Shown here: positions 34,120 through 42,931 of the stretch, piece after piece
How positions within the stretch are numbered: position 1 is the stretch's first letter
Layout of the letters: each line of letters opens with the position of its first letter
Translations under genes and position numbers: made by a program
Origin: Devosia sp. Root413D1
GTDB taxonomy: Bacteria > Pseudomonadota > Alphaproteobacteria > Rhizobiales > Devosiaceae
Reading direction: 5' to 3'
DNA: 64,000 nucleotides
NCBI RefSeq assembly: GCF_001425235.1
Contig: NZ_LMEA01000012.1
Span: 437,818-501,817, forward strand
Notes under the pieces: model-generated
Seen by the model: the letters and a program-made list of their open reading frames with translations, nothing else
Told to the model about the DNA's origin: nothing
The model's database searches: none

Positions 34120-35361
34120 ATGAACGAACACGCTCCCCGCAACCGTGGCCCGCTGACCGGCCTCAAGGTGCTCGATCTCACCATCGCGCTGGCCGGCCCG
34201 ATGTGCACGCAGCGCATGGGCGAAATGGGCGCCGACATCATCAAGGTGGAAGCCCCGGGTGGCGGCGATTTCTCGCGCTACTCGACCATGGCGGGGGTCA
34301 CCAAGTTCGGCGACGCCACCACCTTCATCACGCTCAACCGCAACAAGCGCTCGCTGATCCTCGACCTCAAGTCGGATGCCGGGCGCGAGGTGCTGTACCG
34401 CATGGTGAAGGATGCTGACGTGCTGGTGCAGAACTTCCGACCGCGCGTCGCCAGCAAGCTTGGCATCGACTTCGCGACGCTCAGCGCCATCAACCCGCGG
34501 CTCGTCTATGGCTCGATCAGCGGCTATGGCGAGGACGGGCCGATGAAGGATCGGCCGGGCCAGGACCTCTTGGTGCAGAGCTTTACCGGCCTCACCATGA
34601 ATGCCGGCCGTGCCTCCGGGCTGCCACACGCCTCGCCGCTCTACATGGTCGATGTCTCGGCCTCGCACCTCCTCACCGAAGGGGTGCTGGCGGCACTGGT
34701 GGCGCGCGGCATCACCGGACGCGGGCAGGAGATCAAGGTTTCTATGGTCTCGGCGATAATGGAGATGCAGATCCAGGAGCTCACCTCCTACATGTCGACC
34801 GAGGCCCCGCCGACCCGTTCGGCGAGCCCGCAGGTATCGATCTGGATGGAGCCCCCCTACGGCATTTACGCCTGCACTGACGGCCACCTGGCGCTGGCGC
34901 AGGTCGATCTCAATGTGCTCGCCGAGGTGATCGGCGTGCCGGCGCTGAAGACGCTCAAGACGTCGCGCCCGAAGCAGACCGACAGCGCAGCGCTGATGCA
35001 GTGGCGCGACGACATCTACAATGCGGTGGCGGCAAAACTGGCGACCGATAGGGTGGCGCACTGGGATGAACTGCTCACCGAGCACGGGCTCTGGTGTGGC
35101 GTTGTCAACAATTACGAGCGGTTCCTCAGCCACCCGCAGACGCAGCGCTACCTGACCACCATGACGCACTCCAAGGGCGGCGAGTATCGCACCGTCGCGC
35201 CGGCCATCCGCTTTTCCGAGCAGCCGACCCCGGCACTGCGTGGCTCGCCGCGCTATGGCGAGCACAGCCGCGAGGTGCTGCTCGGCGCTGGCCTGTCGGT
35301 GGCCGAGGTGGATAAACTGTTCGCCGATCGCGTCGCGGTGGCGCAGCTGGAGGACGTGTGA
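34120..35361 (+). CDS. Family III CoA-transferase (CaiB/BaiF type)
   Basis: This 413-residue enzyme transfers CoA between carboxylic acids through an aspartyl-CoA intermediate. It starts with the family motif GLKVLDLTIALAGPMCTQRMGEMGADIIKVE. It contains the NRNKRSLILDLK and ISGYGEDGP segments, with catalytic Asp149 in RPGQDLLVQS. It lies 12 bases after the crotonase and overlaps the SDR that follows by one base. In this operon it would activate an acid derived from the imported sugar. The acid and CoA donor are unknown. Confidence 0.93.
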   Translation: MNEHAPRNRGPLTGLKVLDLTIALAGPMCTQRMGEMGADIIKVEAPGGGDFSRYSTMAGVTKFGDATTFITLNRNKRSLILDLKSDAGREVLYRMVKDADVLVQNFRPRVASKLGIDFATLSAINPRLVYGSISGYGEDGPMKDRPGQDLLVQSFTGLTMNAGRASGLPHASPLYMVDVSASHLLTEGVLAALVARGITGRGQEIKVSMVSAIMEMQIQELTSYMSTEAPPTRSASPQVSIWMEPPYGIYACTDGHLALAQVDLNVLAEVIGVPALKTLKTSRPKQTDSAALMQWRDDIYNAVAAKLATDRVAHWDELLTEHGLWCGVVNNYERFLSHPQTQRYLTTMTHSKGGEYRTVAPAIRFSEQPTPALRGSPRYGEHSREVLLGAGLSVAEVDKLFADRVAVAQLEDV

Positions 35362-36128
35362 TGGCAGGCCGGCTCGACGGGGAACATGTGCTGGTCACCG
35401 GCGGCAGCCGCGGCATCGGCGCAGCCATCGTCGAGAAGGCGCTGACGGAAGGCGCCCGGGTCTCGATCATCGATATCGAAGAGCAGGCGGGGCGAGCCTT
35501 CGCTGCCTCGCTCGGCGCCGACGATCAGGTGTATTTCGGCCGCGGCGACATCCGGATGGCCGACGAAATCAAGGCGTTCCACACAGCGGCGGTGGCCAGG
35601 CTCGGGCCGGTAACCGGGCTGGTCAACAATGCCGGACGCAACTCCAACGCCGACCCGGTGACGATGACCGAGGCGCAGTGGGATGATGTGTTCTCGGTCG
35701 ACCTGAAATCGGCGTGGCTCTGCGCTCGTGAGGTGCTGCCGGCAATGCTCGCGGCGAAGCGCGGTTCGATCGTCAACATCGCCTCGGTGCATGCCGACCA
35801 CACCTTCCCGGGGTACTTTCCCTATGCCGCGGCGAAGTCCGGGCTGGTCGGTCTGACCCGCTCGCTGGCGCTGGAAGTCGGCCCGCAACAGGTCCGGGTC
35901 AACGCGCTGTCGCCGGGCTGGACCGAGACCCGGCTGGTGGCCGAGTATTTCGCGACGCAGCCTGCCGACATGCGGCAGCAGGTGCTCGACGTGCACCCGA
36001 TGGGCCGCATCGCGACACCGATGGAAATCGCCAACTGCGCGGTGTTCCTGCTGTCTGATGAGGCAAGCTTCGTCACCGGCGCCAACTGGCGCGTCGATGG
36101 CGGCATGGGCGCGCGGTTCGCGGGGTAG
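35361..36128 (+). CDS. SDR-family oxidoreductase
   Basis: This 255-residue short-chain dehydrogenase has TGGSRGIG near the start, NNAGRN and a catalytic Ser in NIASVHAD. It has the YAAAK catalytic pair and a C-terminal VDGGMGARFAG. The ATG overlaps the CoA-transferase stop (TGATG), so translation is coupled. It is the last gene of the CUT2 operon and could oxidise or reduce the CoA-bound or free sugar-acid intermediate. SDR substrate cannot be read from sequence. Confidence 0.92.
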   Translation: MAGRLDGEHVLVTGGSRGIGAAIVEKALTEGARVSIIDIEEQAGRAFAASLGADDQVYFGRGDIRMADEIKAFHTAAVARLGPVTGLVNNAGRNSNADPVTMTEAQWDDVFSVDLKSAWLCAREVLPAMLAAKRGSIVNIASVHADHTFPGYFPYAAAKSGLVGLTRSLALEVGPQQVRVNALSPGWTETRLVAEYFATQPADMRQQVLDVHPMGRIATPMEIANCAVFLLSDEASFVTGANWRVDGGMGARFAG

Positions 36129-36180
36129 TTTTCGCTGACCTAAAAGCTGGTTGAGCTCGGCTCCTGTCCGCCCCACCGGA

Positions 36181-36260
36181 TGTCATCCCTGCGAAAGCAG
36201 GGACCCAATCATCCGTTTGCGCCGGCTGCGAGTTGGGTCCCTGCCTTCGCAGGGATGACA
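36181..36260. repeat. Inverted repeat of the TGTCATCCC type
   Basis: Arms 36181-36207 and 36234-36260 are inverted copies with one mismatch over 27 bp. Each arm folds on CCCTGC-GAAA/GAAG-GCAGGG. It is the second copy of the family found at 21299. It lies in the roughly 300-bp gap after the CUT2 operon, in which I see no gene. Confidence 0.75.
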
Positions 36261-36425
36261 TCGTGGGTGTGGTGATCGCGGTGGTTCAGCCCACCGGTGG
36301 CGTAACAGACGGGCGCCAACCATCTGAGCCGTGAGAGAGCCCAACCCGCTCAAAAACCTCGCCTCCCAGGTTGTCGCTCACCGCCCGATAGGCCACTGTC
36401 GGCGCAACAAAACGAGGGAGTGACG

Positions 36426-37445
36426 ATGACCGAACTGGGTGAAACACGCTCGCTGGTCTGGGCGCATGGCGTGGTCAGCGTCGAGAGCCTGGGCGGGATG
36501 ATCGGGCCGACGCTGTTCGTGCTGCCCGACGGCCGGCAGGTGGCGCCGTTCCAGGTGGCGCCATGGGCGAACGAGCCTGGTGGCGAGACCCTGCCCGGCA
36601 TTTTGAAGCGGCTGCGCGGCGAGTGGCCCTGCGTGCCGTTCGGGGTCGACGGGGATCGCCCGGCACAGGGCGACTGGCCGGGGTCGGCGGCGCGCCCGAC
36701 GGTCGATACCGACCCGCATGGCTTCAGCTCCAACCATGACTGGCAGTTCGAGGCCGCGGCTGATGGCAGCATTGGGCTGAGCATTGCCTATCTGGAGACC
36801 CATCCGATCAAGGCGCTGCACCGGCGTGTCACGCCCGATCCGACCACGACGGCATTGGACTTTGAATTGATCATCGAAGTGCGGGACGACTGCACCTTGC
36901 CGCTGGGCCTCCATCCCTCGTTCCGGCTGCCGAGCAAGGTCGGCGCCATGCACATCGAGGTGGGGGACGAGATCACCGGGGCGACCTTCCCCGGACCGGT
37001 CGATGACACCTCGATCTTCGAACAGGGCCGGTTCCAAACGCCGTGGCGCGATGTGGCGCTCAAGGACGGGACACGGCTCGATGTCGCCCAGGTGCCGCTG
37101 GCGCAGGCGACGGAGGAGATCCTGCAGCTGCTCGACATGCCCGGCACGGCATCGCTGTGGAACAGCGCCGAGGGCTATCGGGTGCGGCTCAGCTGGAACA
37201 AGGAGCACTATCCGAGCGCGCTGCTCTGGATGTCGAACCGCGGCCGGCAGATGGCGCCGTGGAACGGCCGGCATTTGGCGCTGGGGTTCGAGCCGATCTG
37301 TTCGGCTTTCGATCTGGGGCCGCAGATTTCGGCGGCGGACAATCCGATCTCGAGGCGAGGCACGAAGACGGCGCGGCGATTCAGCGCGGGCGAGCGGTTC
37401 ATAACGCGTTATCGGATTGCGGTGGAGGCAGCGGAAGTGGTGTAG
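36426..37445 (+). CDS. Mutarotase-like (aldose epimerase family) protein
   Basis: This 339-residue protein probably has the galactose-mutarotase beta-sandwich fold. The sequence shows GLHPSFRLP, LLWMSNRGRQMAPWNGRHLALGFEPICSAFD and a C-terminal RYRIAVEAAE strand, the last part being typical of epimerase-like proteins of about 340 residues. The ATG at 36426 follows CGAGGGAG, while a GTG six bases earlier lies too near that site. It stands alone between two repeats. No specific sugar can be named, and enzymatic activity is inferred only from the fold. Confidence 0.75.
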   Translation: MTELGETRSLVWAHGVVSVESLGGMIGPTLFVLPDGRQVAPFQVAPWANEPGGETLPGILKRLRGEWPCVPFGVDGDRPAQGDWPGSAARPTVDTDPHGFSSNHDWQFEAAADGSIGLSIAYLETHPIKALHRRVTPDPTTTALDFELIIEVRDDCTLPLGLHPSFRLPSKVGAMHIEVGDEITGATFPGPVDDTSIFEQGRFQTPWRDVALKDGTRLDVAQVPLAQATEEILQLLDMPGTASLWNSAEGYRVRLSWNKEHYPSALLWMSNRGRQMAPWNGRHLALGFEPICSAFDLGPQISAADNPISRRGTKTARRFSAGERFITRYRIAVEAAEVV

Positions 37446-37460
37446 GGTATCGGAGCTGCG

Positions 37461-37597
37461 GCCCACCCCCACCCAGCTTCGCTACGGCTTCGCCTAGCTG
37501 CGCTACCCTCCCCACAAGGGGGAGGGAGACGAAAGAACCGAAGCTAGCAGTCGGATCTCCCTCCCCCTTGTGGGGAGGGATCAAGGGTGGGGGTGGC
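37461..37597. repeat. C-rich compound inverted repeat
   Basis: CCCTCCCCACAAGGGGGAGGGA (positions 37506-37527, given here in part) is repeated in inverted form at 37558-37579. Outer CCACCCCCACCC-type arms lie at both ends. It separates the convergent mutarotase-like and GH38-like genes and probably terminates both. Confidence 0.7.
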
Positions 37598-37617
37598 CAC
37601 ACGCTCCGGCCTGGCGA

Positions 37618-40254
37618 TCACCCCTCCGGCGTAAACCGCACCAACACCGTCCTGATTTCCCGCGGCAGCACCTCCACCGTCAACGCCTTGCCCTGCAGTT
37701 CCAGCGCCGCACTCGGATGCTCGGTCGGGTCGGCACTGCGAGCCGCGGCCGGGTTGCCGGTGAAGGTGACGGTCTGGCTCGCCGGCTTGGCCGAGAGGTT
37801 CTGCAGGCGCAGCGCCACCCAGCCGCTGTCCTCGCCGGGCTTGGCAGTCACGAGCACCGGTGATTTCTCGTCGGTGCCGAAGAAGCTGTCGCTCAGCTTG
37901 CCCGTCGGCTTGATGTCGCGCATTGCGACCGGCGGGGTCGCGACTTCGGCGGCGAACTTCGCCGCGGCGGCTGCATCGGCCGGACCTTCATGCGTGATGA
38001 GGCGATAGCGCAGCGGGATGCGGCCGGATTGCGCCGACTTGAAGTTCACCAGCCAGTGGTTGTTGAGCGCCCAGCTCATGATGGTCGGGCCTTCGGGCTC
38101 GAGCGTGCGGTTCCACTTGCCGGTGGTGATGCCACCCAGATGCACCAGCGGTGCGTCGAGCGGCACCACCGTGACGCCGCGTTGCTTGTCGCTGACATCG
38201 ACCCAGCGTCCCACCGGGTACCAGTCCTTGGCGGCGCCATCGAGCTGGTCGGTATTGGGCACGGCAGGGATGCCGTTGAGATCGAGCAAGAAATCCGGCT
38301 TGCCGAGGTTGAACGGGAAGGCGACGAACACCGCTTCGGCGTCGGCATGCTCGAGCTTGTCGATGCTCCAGTCGACGACGACGCATTTGGTATCGGCATC
38401 GAGCGCATAGACCACGGTCGCGGCGGAGACGCCGGGTGCTTCGATGTGGACAGTGATCGAGGCGCGGCCTTCGAAAAGCTTCGCCGCATCGAGCGTCACC
38501 TTGGTGGCGGTTTCGCGCTTCCAGGGCGTGTCCGTGTGGCCGGTGAAGAATTCCGGCTTGTCGAAGCTGATATCGGCGATGGCCAGCCGATCGTCGGGGG
38601 AATCGACGGTCTCGTAGACGTATTCGCCCGGGCCCCAGCCCTGGTACTGGCCAGCGAAGTCGTGGCCCTGCGCCTTGTCGAACAGCTCGGCAATGGCGCC
38701 GGTCTTGCCGTCGATGCGGATGCGATAGTGCCGGTTCTCGATGGTATCGCCATTGGCCTTGAGGTCGCCAGCGGGGACGCCCTGTTTGAGATCGAGGAAG
38801 GCATAGCCCATCGGCGGGACGGTGCCGGCGACGCGACGGATCTCGGGATAAGGACGCGGACCGCCCCAGGTGCTGCGGCGATTGAAGAAGGTATCGAGCA
38901 TGCCGACCGGCGCAGCGCCGCCGCGCGGCTCGGGTTCCTCGACGATCACCTGGCGCTCCCAGGGCAGTGTGTTGAACACCAGCACTTCATCGATGCCTGA
39001 GGCCTTGAAGGCTTCCTTGGGATCGAGGTTGCCGAGGTTGAAGATGCCTTCCGGCCCCTTCGTACCGAGCGGCGCCGCCAGCGCATTGGCGGCCTTGGCG
39101 ACGGTGCCGTGGCCTTCCATGGCGGCGGTGTAGGCGAAGCCGGCCTTGCGGTTCCACTGCGCCTGGCTGAACAGCGAATGCGGCGCTTCCACGGACGAGT
39201 AGGCGCCCCAGGTATGCTCGTCGAACAGCGTCATCGACTCGTAGATGTCGGCAGCCCGATCGGCATTCCACTCGCCCTGCCCCTTGCTGCGGCGCCAGGC
39301 CTCGAGCGCTTCGCCGATGCCGACGATCTCATGCGCGGCGCGGTTGACGCCGACTTCGAAGGCGGAGGAGCCGACGCCATCGGCCCAGTGGTCGGTCCAG
39401 TCGCCGCGCTGCGTGCCGATGACCTTGGCGTATTTGTCTTCGAGCAGTCGGCCGAAATCGGTGACGGTGATGAACTCCATGCGGACGTTCTTCCGCTCAT
39501 CATTCCAGCGGCGGACGAAGTCCGGCATGCGGGCATCGGGCGGACCGTTATCGACGCGCACCGGGTGGGTGGATTCGCAGTAGAGGAAATCGAACGGATA
39601 GCTCGCGTCGTTCTCGAGCTCATCGATCCAGCGCGGCAGCAGGCGATCGACCAGGTCCCAATTGCCGAGCCCGGCCTGGCTGCGGCCGAACAGGTAATGG
39701 TAGCCGTTCCAGGCCAGCACCTGCTTGCCGCTCGGCCCTTCCCAGCGGAAGGCGCCGGGAAACGGCTTCGGCCGGGCGCCGCGGATCGGGTTGATGGCGG
39801 CGGTGTAGAACTTGATGCCGAGCTCGGCGAGCAGGTCGGCATAGAGCCAGCTCACGCCATTGACGTCGTCCTGCATGGCGGCTTCGACATTAAAGCCGAA
39901 CTCGTCGCGCAACGCCCGCAGGGGGTAGAGCGAACGGTGCATCTGCTCGACATTGAGCAGCGGCGTCATGTTGTACTGCATGCTGGCGATGTCGATGCGG
40001 CCCTGCTCGTGCCAATGGCGGAAGCGGGCCACCTCGGCGGGGCTCGCCTGCCGGAGGTAGCGGAGGAACGGCCCGGTCGTCTCGACGGTCCAGCGGTACT
40101 GCGCTTCAGCCGGATAGCGGTCGGTTGCCTCGATCAGATCGAGCGCCTGGCCGACGAACTCGCCGTGCTGGCGCAATGCCAGCTCCTGATAATCGGTGAA
40201 GCCGATATCGGTATGGGCGTGGTTGCAGATGTAGATCGTCTTGATCTTGCTCAC
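37618..40254 (-). CDS. Divergent GH38-like glycoside hydrolase, copy 2
   Basis: This 878-residue protein resembles family 38 glycosidases in its N-terminal barrel. CNHAHTDIGFT has His12, His14 and Asp16 at the metal site, and MQDDVNGVSW has Asp130 at the expected nucleophile position. A long beta-rich C-terminal part with MSWALNNHWLVNF follows. It is clearly different from the classical GH38 enzyme at 11802. It is a tandem paralogue of the next gene at 40280, with 25 bases between them. No signal peptide is seen. Alpha-mannosidase activity is possible, but these divergent proteins are poorly characterised and the true linkage is unknown. Confidence 0.8.
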   Translation of the reverse strand: MSKIKTIYICNHAHTDIGFTDYQELALRQHGEFVGQALDLIEATDRYPAEAQYRWTVETTGPFLRYLRQASPAEVARFRHWHEQGRIDIASMQYNMTPLLNVEQMHRSLYPLRALRDEFGFNVEAAMQDDVNGVSWLYADLLAELGIKFYTAAINPIRGARPKPFPGAFRWEGPSGKQVLAWNGYHYLFGRSQAGLGNWDLVDRLLPRWIDELENDASYPFDFLYCESTHPVRVDNGPPDARMPDFVRRWNDERKNVRMEFITVTDFGRLLEDKYAKVIGTQRGDWTDHWADGVGSSAFEVGVNRAAHEIVGIGEALEAWRRSKGQGEWNADRAADIYESMTLFDEHTWGAYSSVEAPHSLFSQAQWNRKAGFAYTAAMEGHGTVAKAANALAAPLGTKGPEGIFNLGNLDPKEAFKASGIDEVLVFNTLPWERQVIVEEPEPRGGAAPVGMLDTFFNRRSTWGGPRPYPEIRRVAGTVPPMGYAFLDLKQGVPAGDLKANGDTIENRHYRIRIDGKTGAIAELFDKAQGHDFAGQYQGWGPGEYVYETVDSPDDRLAIADISFDKPEFFTGHTDTPWKRETATKVTLDAAKLFEGRASITVHIEAPGVSAATVVYALDADTKCVVVDWSIDKLEHADAEAVFVAFPFNLGKPDFLLDLNGIPAVPNTDQLDGAAKDWYPVGRWVDVSDKQRGVTVVPLDAPLVHLGGITTGKWNRTLEPEGPTIMSWALNNHWLVNFKSAQSGRIPLRYRLITHEGPADAAAAAKFAAEVATPPVAMRDIKPTGKLSDSFFGTDEKSPVLVTAKPGEDSGWVALRLQNLSAKPASQTVTFTGNPAAARSADPTEHPSAALELQGKALTVEVLPREIRTVLVRFTPEG

Positions 40255-40279
40255 GGGGTTCCTCCTCCAGAGAGTAGAT

Positions 40280-42895
40280 TTAGCTCAGGGCGATGCGGGT
40301 CCAGGCGCGCGGCGCGATGGTGAAGGCGACCGCGCCACCGGTCACCGGCAGGGCTTCGCCGGCGCCACCCGAGAGCGGCGTGCGGCTGGCCTTGCCGGGC
40401 TTGAAACTGCCGGCCCCGACCTTTGCTTGCACTTCGACATCACCGGGGTTGAGCACGGTGATCGCCACGCCGTTGCCGTCGGCTTCCAGCCGGGTGAGCA
40501 GGGCCGTGCCGAGGTCCAACGTCAGCAGGCTCGCCGCCGTGCTACGGACCGGTCCGCGTTCGGCGTAGGCGTGGGTCGCCAGCGGCTGGGCGTAGCTCAG
40601 CGCCGCCTGGGCCGAGGCGCCGAGCTCACGACGCGGCGCCGGCACCACCGTAAAGCGGTACTTGGTCTGGCCACCCTGGTCGGCCTGGAAATTGGTGCTC
40701 CAGTAGTTGTTGGTGAGCCAGGCAACCAGGCTCGGGCGTTCGCGGGTGACGCGGCCATCCGGATCGCCGAAGCGGCCGAACGTGTAACCGCCCACCTGCC
40801 AGAGCGGCGCATCCGGGCAGGCGACCGTCACCTCGGACTTGGCATCGCCGATGCGGATGAAGCGCTGCGCGGTGATGTAGTGCCGGCTGGCATAGGGCAG
40901 TTGCTCGTCGTCGAGCTTGGCGACGGCGCCGCCAGTCTCGTAATGGGCGTCCCAGCCCGCGGCGAGCGCCGTCGGCATGGGCAGGTAGATGGCGTGCGGT
41001 TCGACGAGCGGTTGCTTCTTGACCGTGGCCTCGACATGCAGCACCGGTTCATCACCGACGAGGCGGTAGAGCACGTCGACCTTGTCGCCATTGGGCAGCT
41101 CGAAGCTCTGGACAATGCGGGCATTGCCGCGCTCGACCGCCTCGCTGCTGCCGACCAGCTTGCCGTCGAAGCGCTCGGCCTGCCAGTCGCGATGCCAGGC
41201 GAGGTGCCAGTCAGGCGACTCGAGATCGGGCTGGCCGAACATGTCGGTACGGATGCCGGAGGCGACGCGCTCAAGCACCGGCACGCCGAACTTCAGATGC
41301 TCGGTGGCGCCGCCGGCATATTCGGTGCCGTCGAGCTTGAGCGAGGTCAGCCCGCCGGCAGCATCGAAAGTGACCACGAGGCGGCCGTTGGAGAGCACGC
41401 CATCCCTGGCCGAGAGCTTGCCATTGGGCATCACGGCGGCCTTGGCGGCCGGGATGGTGATGTAGCTCAGCGAGGGGATCTCGATCGGCGCGGTGTAATA
41501 GGCGCCATGCTCGGGCAGGTCGGAGGTCACCACGTCCTGGCGCTGGATGCGGTGCGACGAGGGACCGGTGGGAACCAGATCCTCGAGCCCGAAGCCGCGC
41601 TTGGGATCGGGCGCATCTGTCATCGGCGGCAGGTAAGGCAGCCGCACCGACTGCTTCACCGCAAAGCCGTGCGGGTTGTAGACCAGTAGCGTCGGCTCGT
41701 CGCCGCCGGCTTCGATGCCGAGGCGTTCGAGCCCATCGCGGCGCAGCATGCGGGCGACGCTGGCGCCTTCGGCGACGGTCGCGAGCTTCAGCAGCTGCTG
41801 GGTGCGGGTTTCGGGCGAGTATGGCTGGGTGATCGAGCGGTCGGCGCCCCAGGTGTGCTCGGCATAGAGCGCCAAACCCTTGCGGGCGACGTCGTGCAGC
41901 ATGGCACGGCGGCGCGGCGCTTCGCTCGGGTGCCAGGCGTCGAGGCCGGTGGCGGCATCGAGATCGCGCTGGCCGCGCATCGCCTGGGCGGTTTCGTGCG
42001 CCGTGGAGCCGGCGCCGAAATTCCACCAGTCGGTCCAATCGCCGCGCAGCGTCTGCATCGTCTCGGCCGGCTGCTGGCGGACGCGGTCGAAGAACTCGCT
42101 GATCGTCCCGAGCCGGAGCTTGATGCCGCCGGTCGAGGCGTTGCCTTCATTGAAGTTACGGATGAAATCGGGCAGCGCCGCCTGCGGCGAGCCGTTGTCG
42201 TGGTAGCGGACATTGGTGATCTGCATCATCAGGAAGGGGTGCGGATAGCCGGTCGCCTCCCACTTTCTGGCCCAGCGCGGCACCCGGGCCCGGGCCTCTT
42301 CCATGTTGGTCGGAATCTGCAGGCTGCGATCCGAGGTCACGCCGTAGATGAAGCCGTTATAGGCGGTGATGCTGCGGCCGCCCGGCGCCTGCCAGTTGAA
42401 GGCGCGCGGCCAGGGCTTCAGCGCATGCCCATAGTGCTCGTTGATGGCCATCGAGATGCCGGTGATGCCATGGTCGAGCAGCGCATCGACCACACCCCAG
42501 GGCAGGCCGTTGACGTCGGTGTTCATCGCCGAGCGCACCGGGATGCCGAGCTCGCGGAAGAATTTCAGCGGCTTCAGCACATCGAGGACCATGGAATGGT
42601 CCATCAGCGGGGTCATGTGCCAACCCATGCCGGCGACTTCGATCTGCCCGCGCTTCACCGCGGCGAGGAAGCGGTCGCGGTCGGCATTCCCGGCGTGCAC
42701 CCACCAATCCATGGTTCCGCCGGTGACCTCGCAGGTCCAGCGGAACTTGGCGTCGTCGGGGTAATCGGCCGTGCGCTCGGCGATATCGAGCGCCTCGTCG
42801 ATGAAGCGGCGGTGCAGCTCCATCACCACCGGCTGCGGATGGGTGTAGCCGATGTCGGTATGGCTGTGATGGACGAAGAGGATTTCGTTGATCAT
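40280..42895 (-). CDS. Divergent GH38-like glycoside hydrolase, copy 1
   Basis: This 871-residue protein is the upstream member of a tandem pair. It opens INEILFVHHSHTDIGYTHPQ, with His10, His12 and Asp14 at the metal site, and has NTDVNGLPWG with Asp127 at the nucleophile position. Both motifs align with those of its neighbour. Shared blocks such as RGDWTDWW, EHTWGA and LTNNYWSTNF show that the two arose by duplication. Much of the rest differs, so they likely cleave different substrates. It is transcribed leftward after the lactonase gene at 42932, with 36 bases between them. It is probably cytoplasmic. Confidence 0.8.
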   Translation of the reverse strand: MINEILFVHHSHTDIGYTHPQPVVMELHRRFIDEALDIAERTADYPDDAKFRWTCEVTGGTMDWWVHAGNADRDRFLAAVKRGQIEVAGMGWHMTPLMDHSMVLDVLKPLKFFRELGIPVRSAMNTDVNGLPWGVVDALLDHGITGISMAINEHYGHALKPWPRAFNWQAPGGRSITAYNGFIYGVTSDRSLQIPTNMEEARARVPRWARKWEATGYPHPFLMMQITNVRYHDNGSPQAALPDFIRNFNEGNASTGGIKLRLGTISEFFDRVRQQPAETMQTLRGDWTDWWNFGAGSTAHETAQAMRGQRDLDAATGLDAWHPSEAPRRRAMLHDVARKGLALYAEHTWGADRSITQPYSPETRTQQLLKLATVAEGASVARMLRRDGLERLGIEAGGDEPTLLVYNPHGFAVKQSVRLPYLPPMTDAPDPKRGFGLEDLVPTGPSSHRIQRQDVVTSDLPEHGAYYTAPIEIPSLSYITIPAAKAAVMPNGKLSARDGVLSNGRLVVTFDAAGGLTSLKLDGTEYAGGATEHLKFGVPVLERVASGIRTDMFGQPDLESPDWHLAWHRDWQAERFDGKLVGSSEAVERGNARIVQSFELPNGDKVDVLYRLVGDEPVLHVEATVKKQPLVEPHAIYLPMPTALAAGWDAHYETGGAVAKLDDEQLPYASRHYITAQRFIRIGDAKSEVTVACPDAPLWQVGGYTFGRFGDPDGRVTRERPSLVAWLTNNYWSTNFQADQGGQTKYRFTVVPAPRRELGASAQAALSYAQPLATHAYAERGPVRSTAASLLTLDLGTALLTRLEADGNGVAITVLNPGDVEVQAKVGAGSFKPGKASRTPLSGGAGEALPVTGGAVAFTIAPRAWTRIALS

Positions 42896-42931
42896 GGGTG
42901 GCTCTGATGAACGGGGTGAAGAGGGAGCCGC

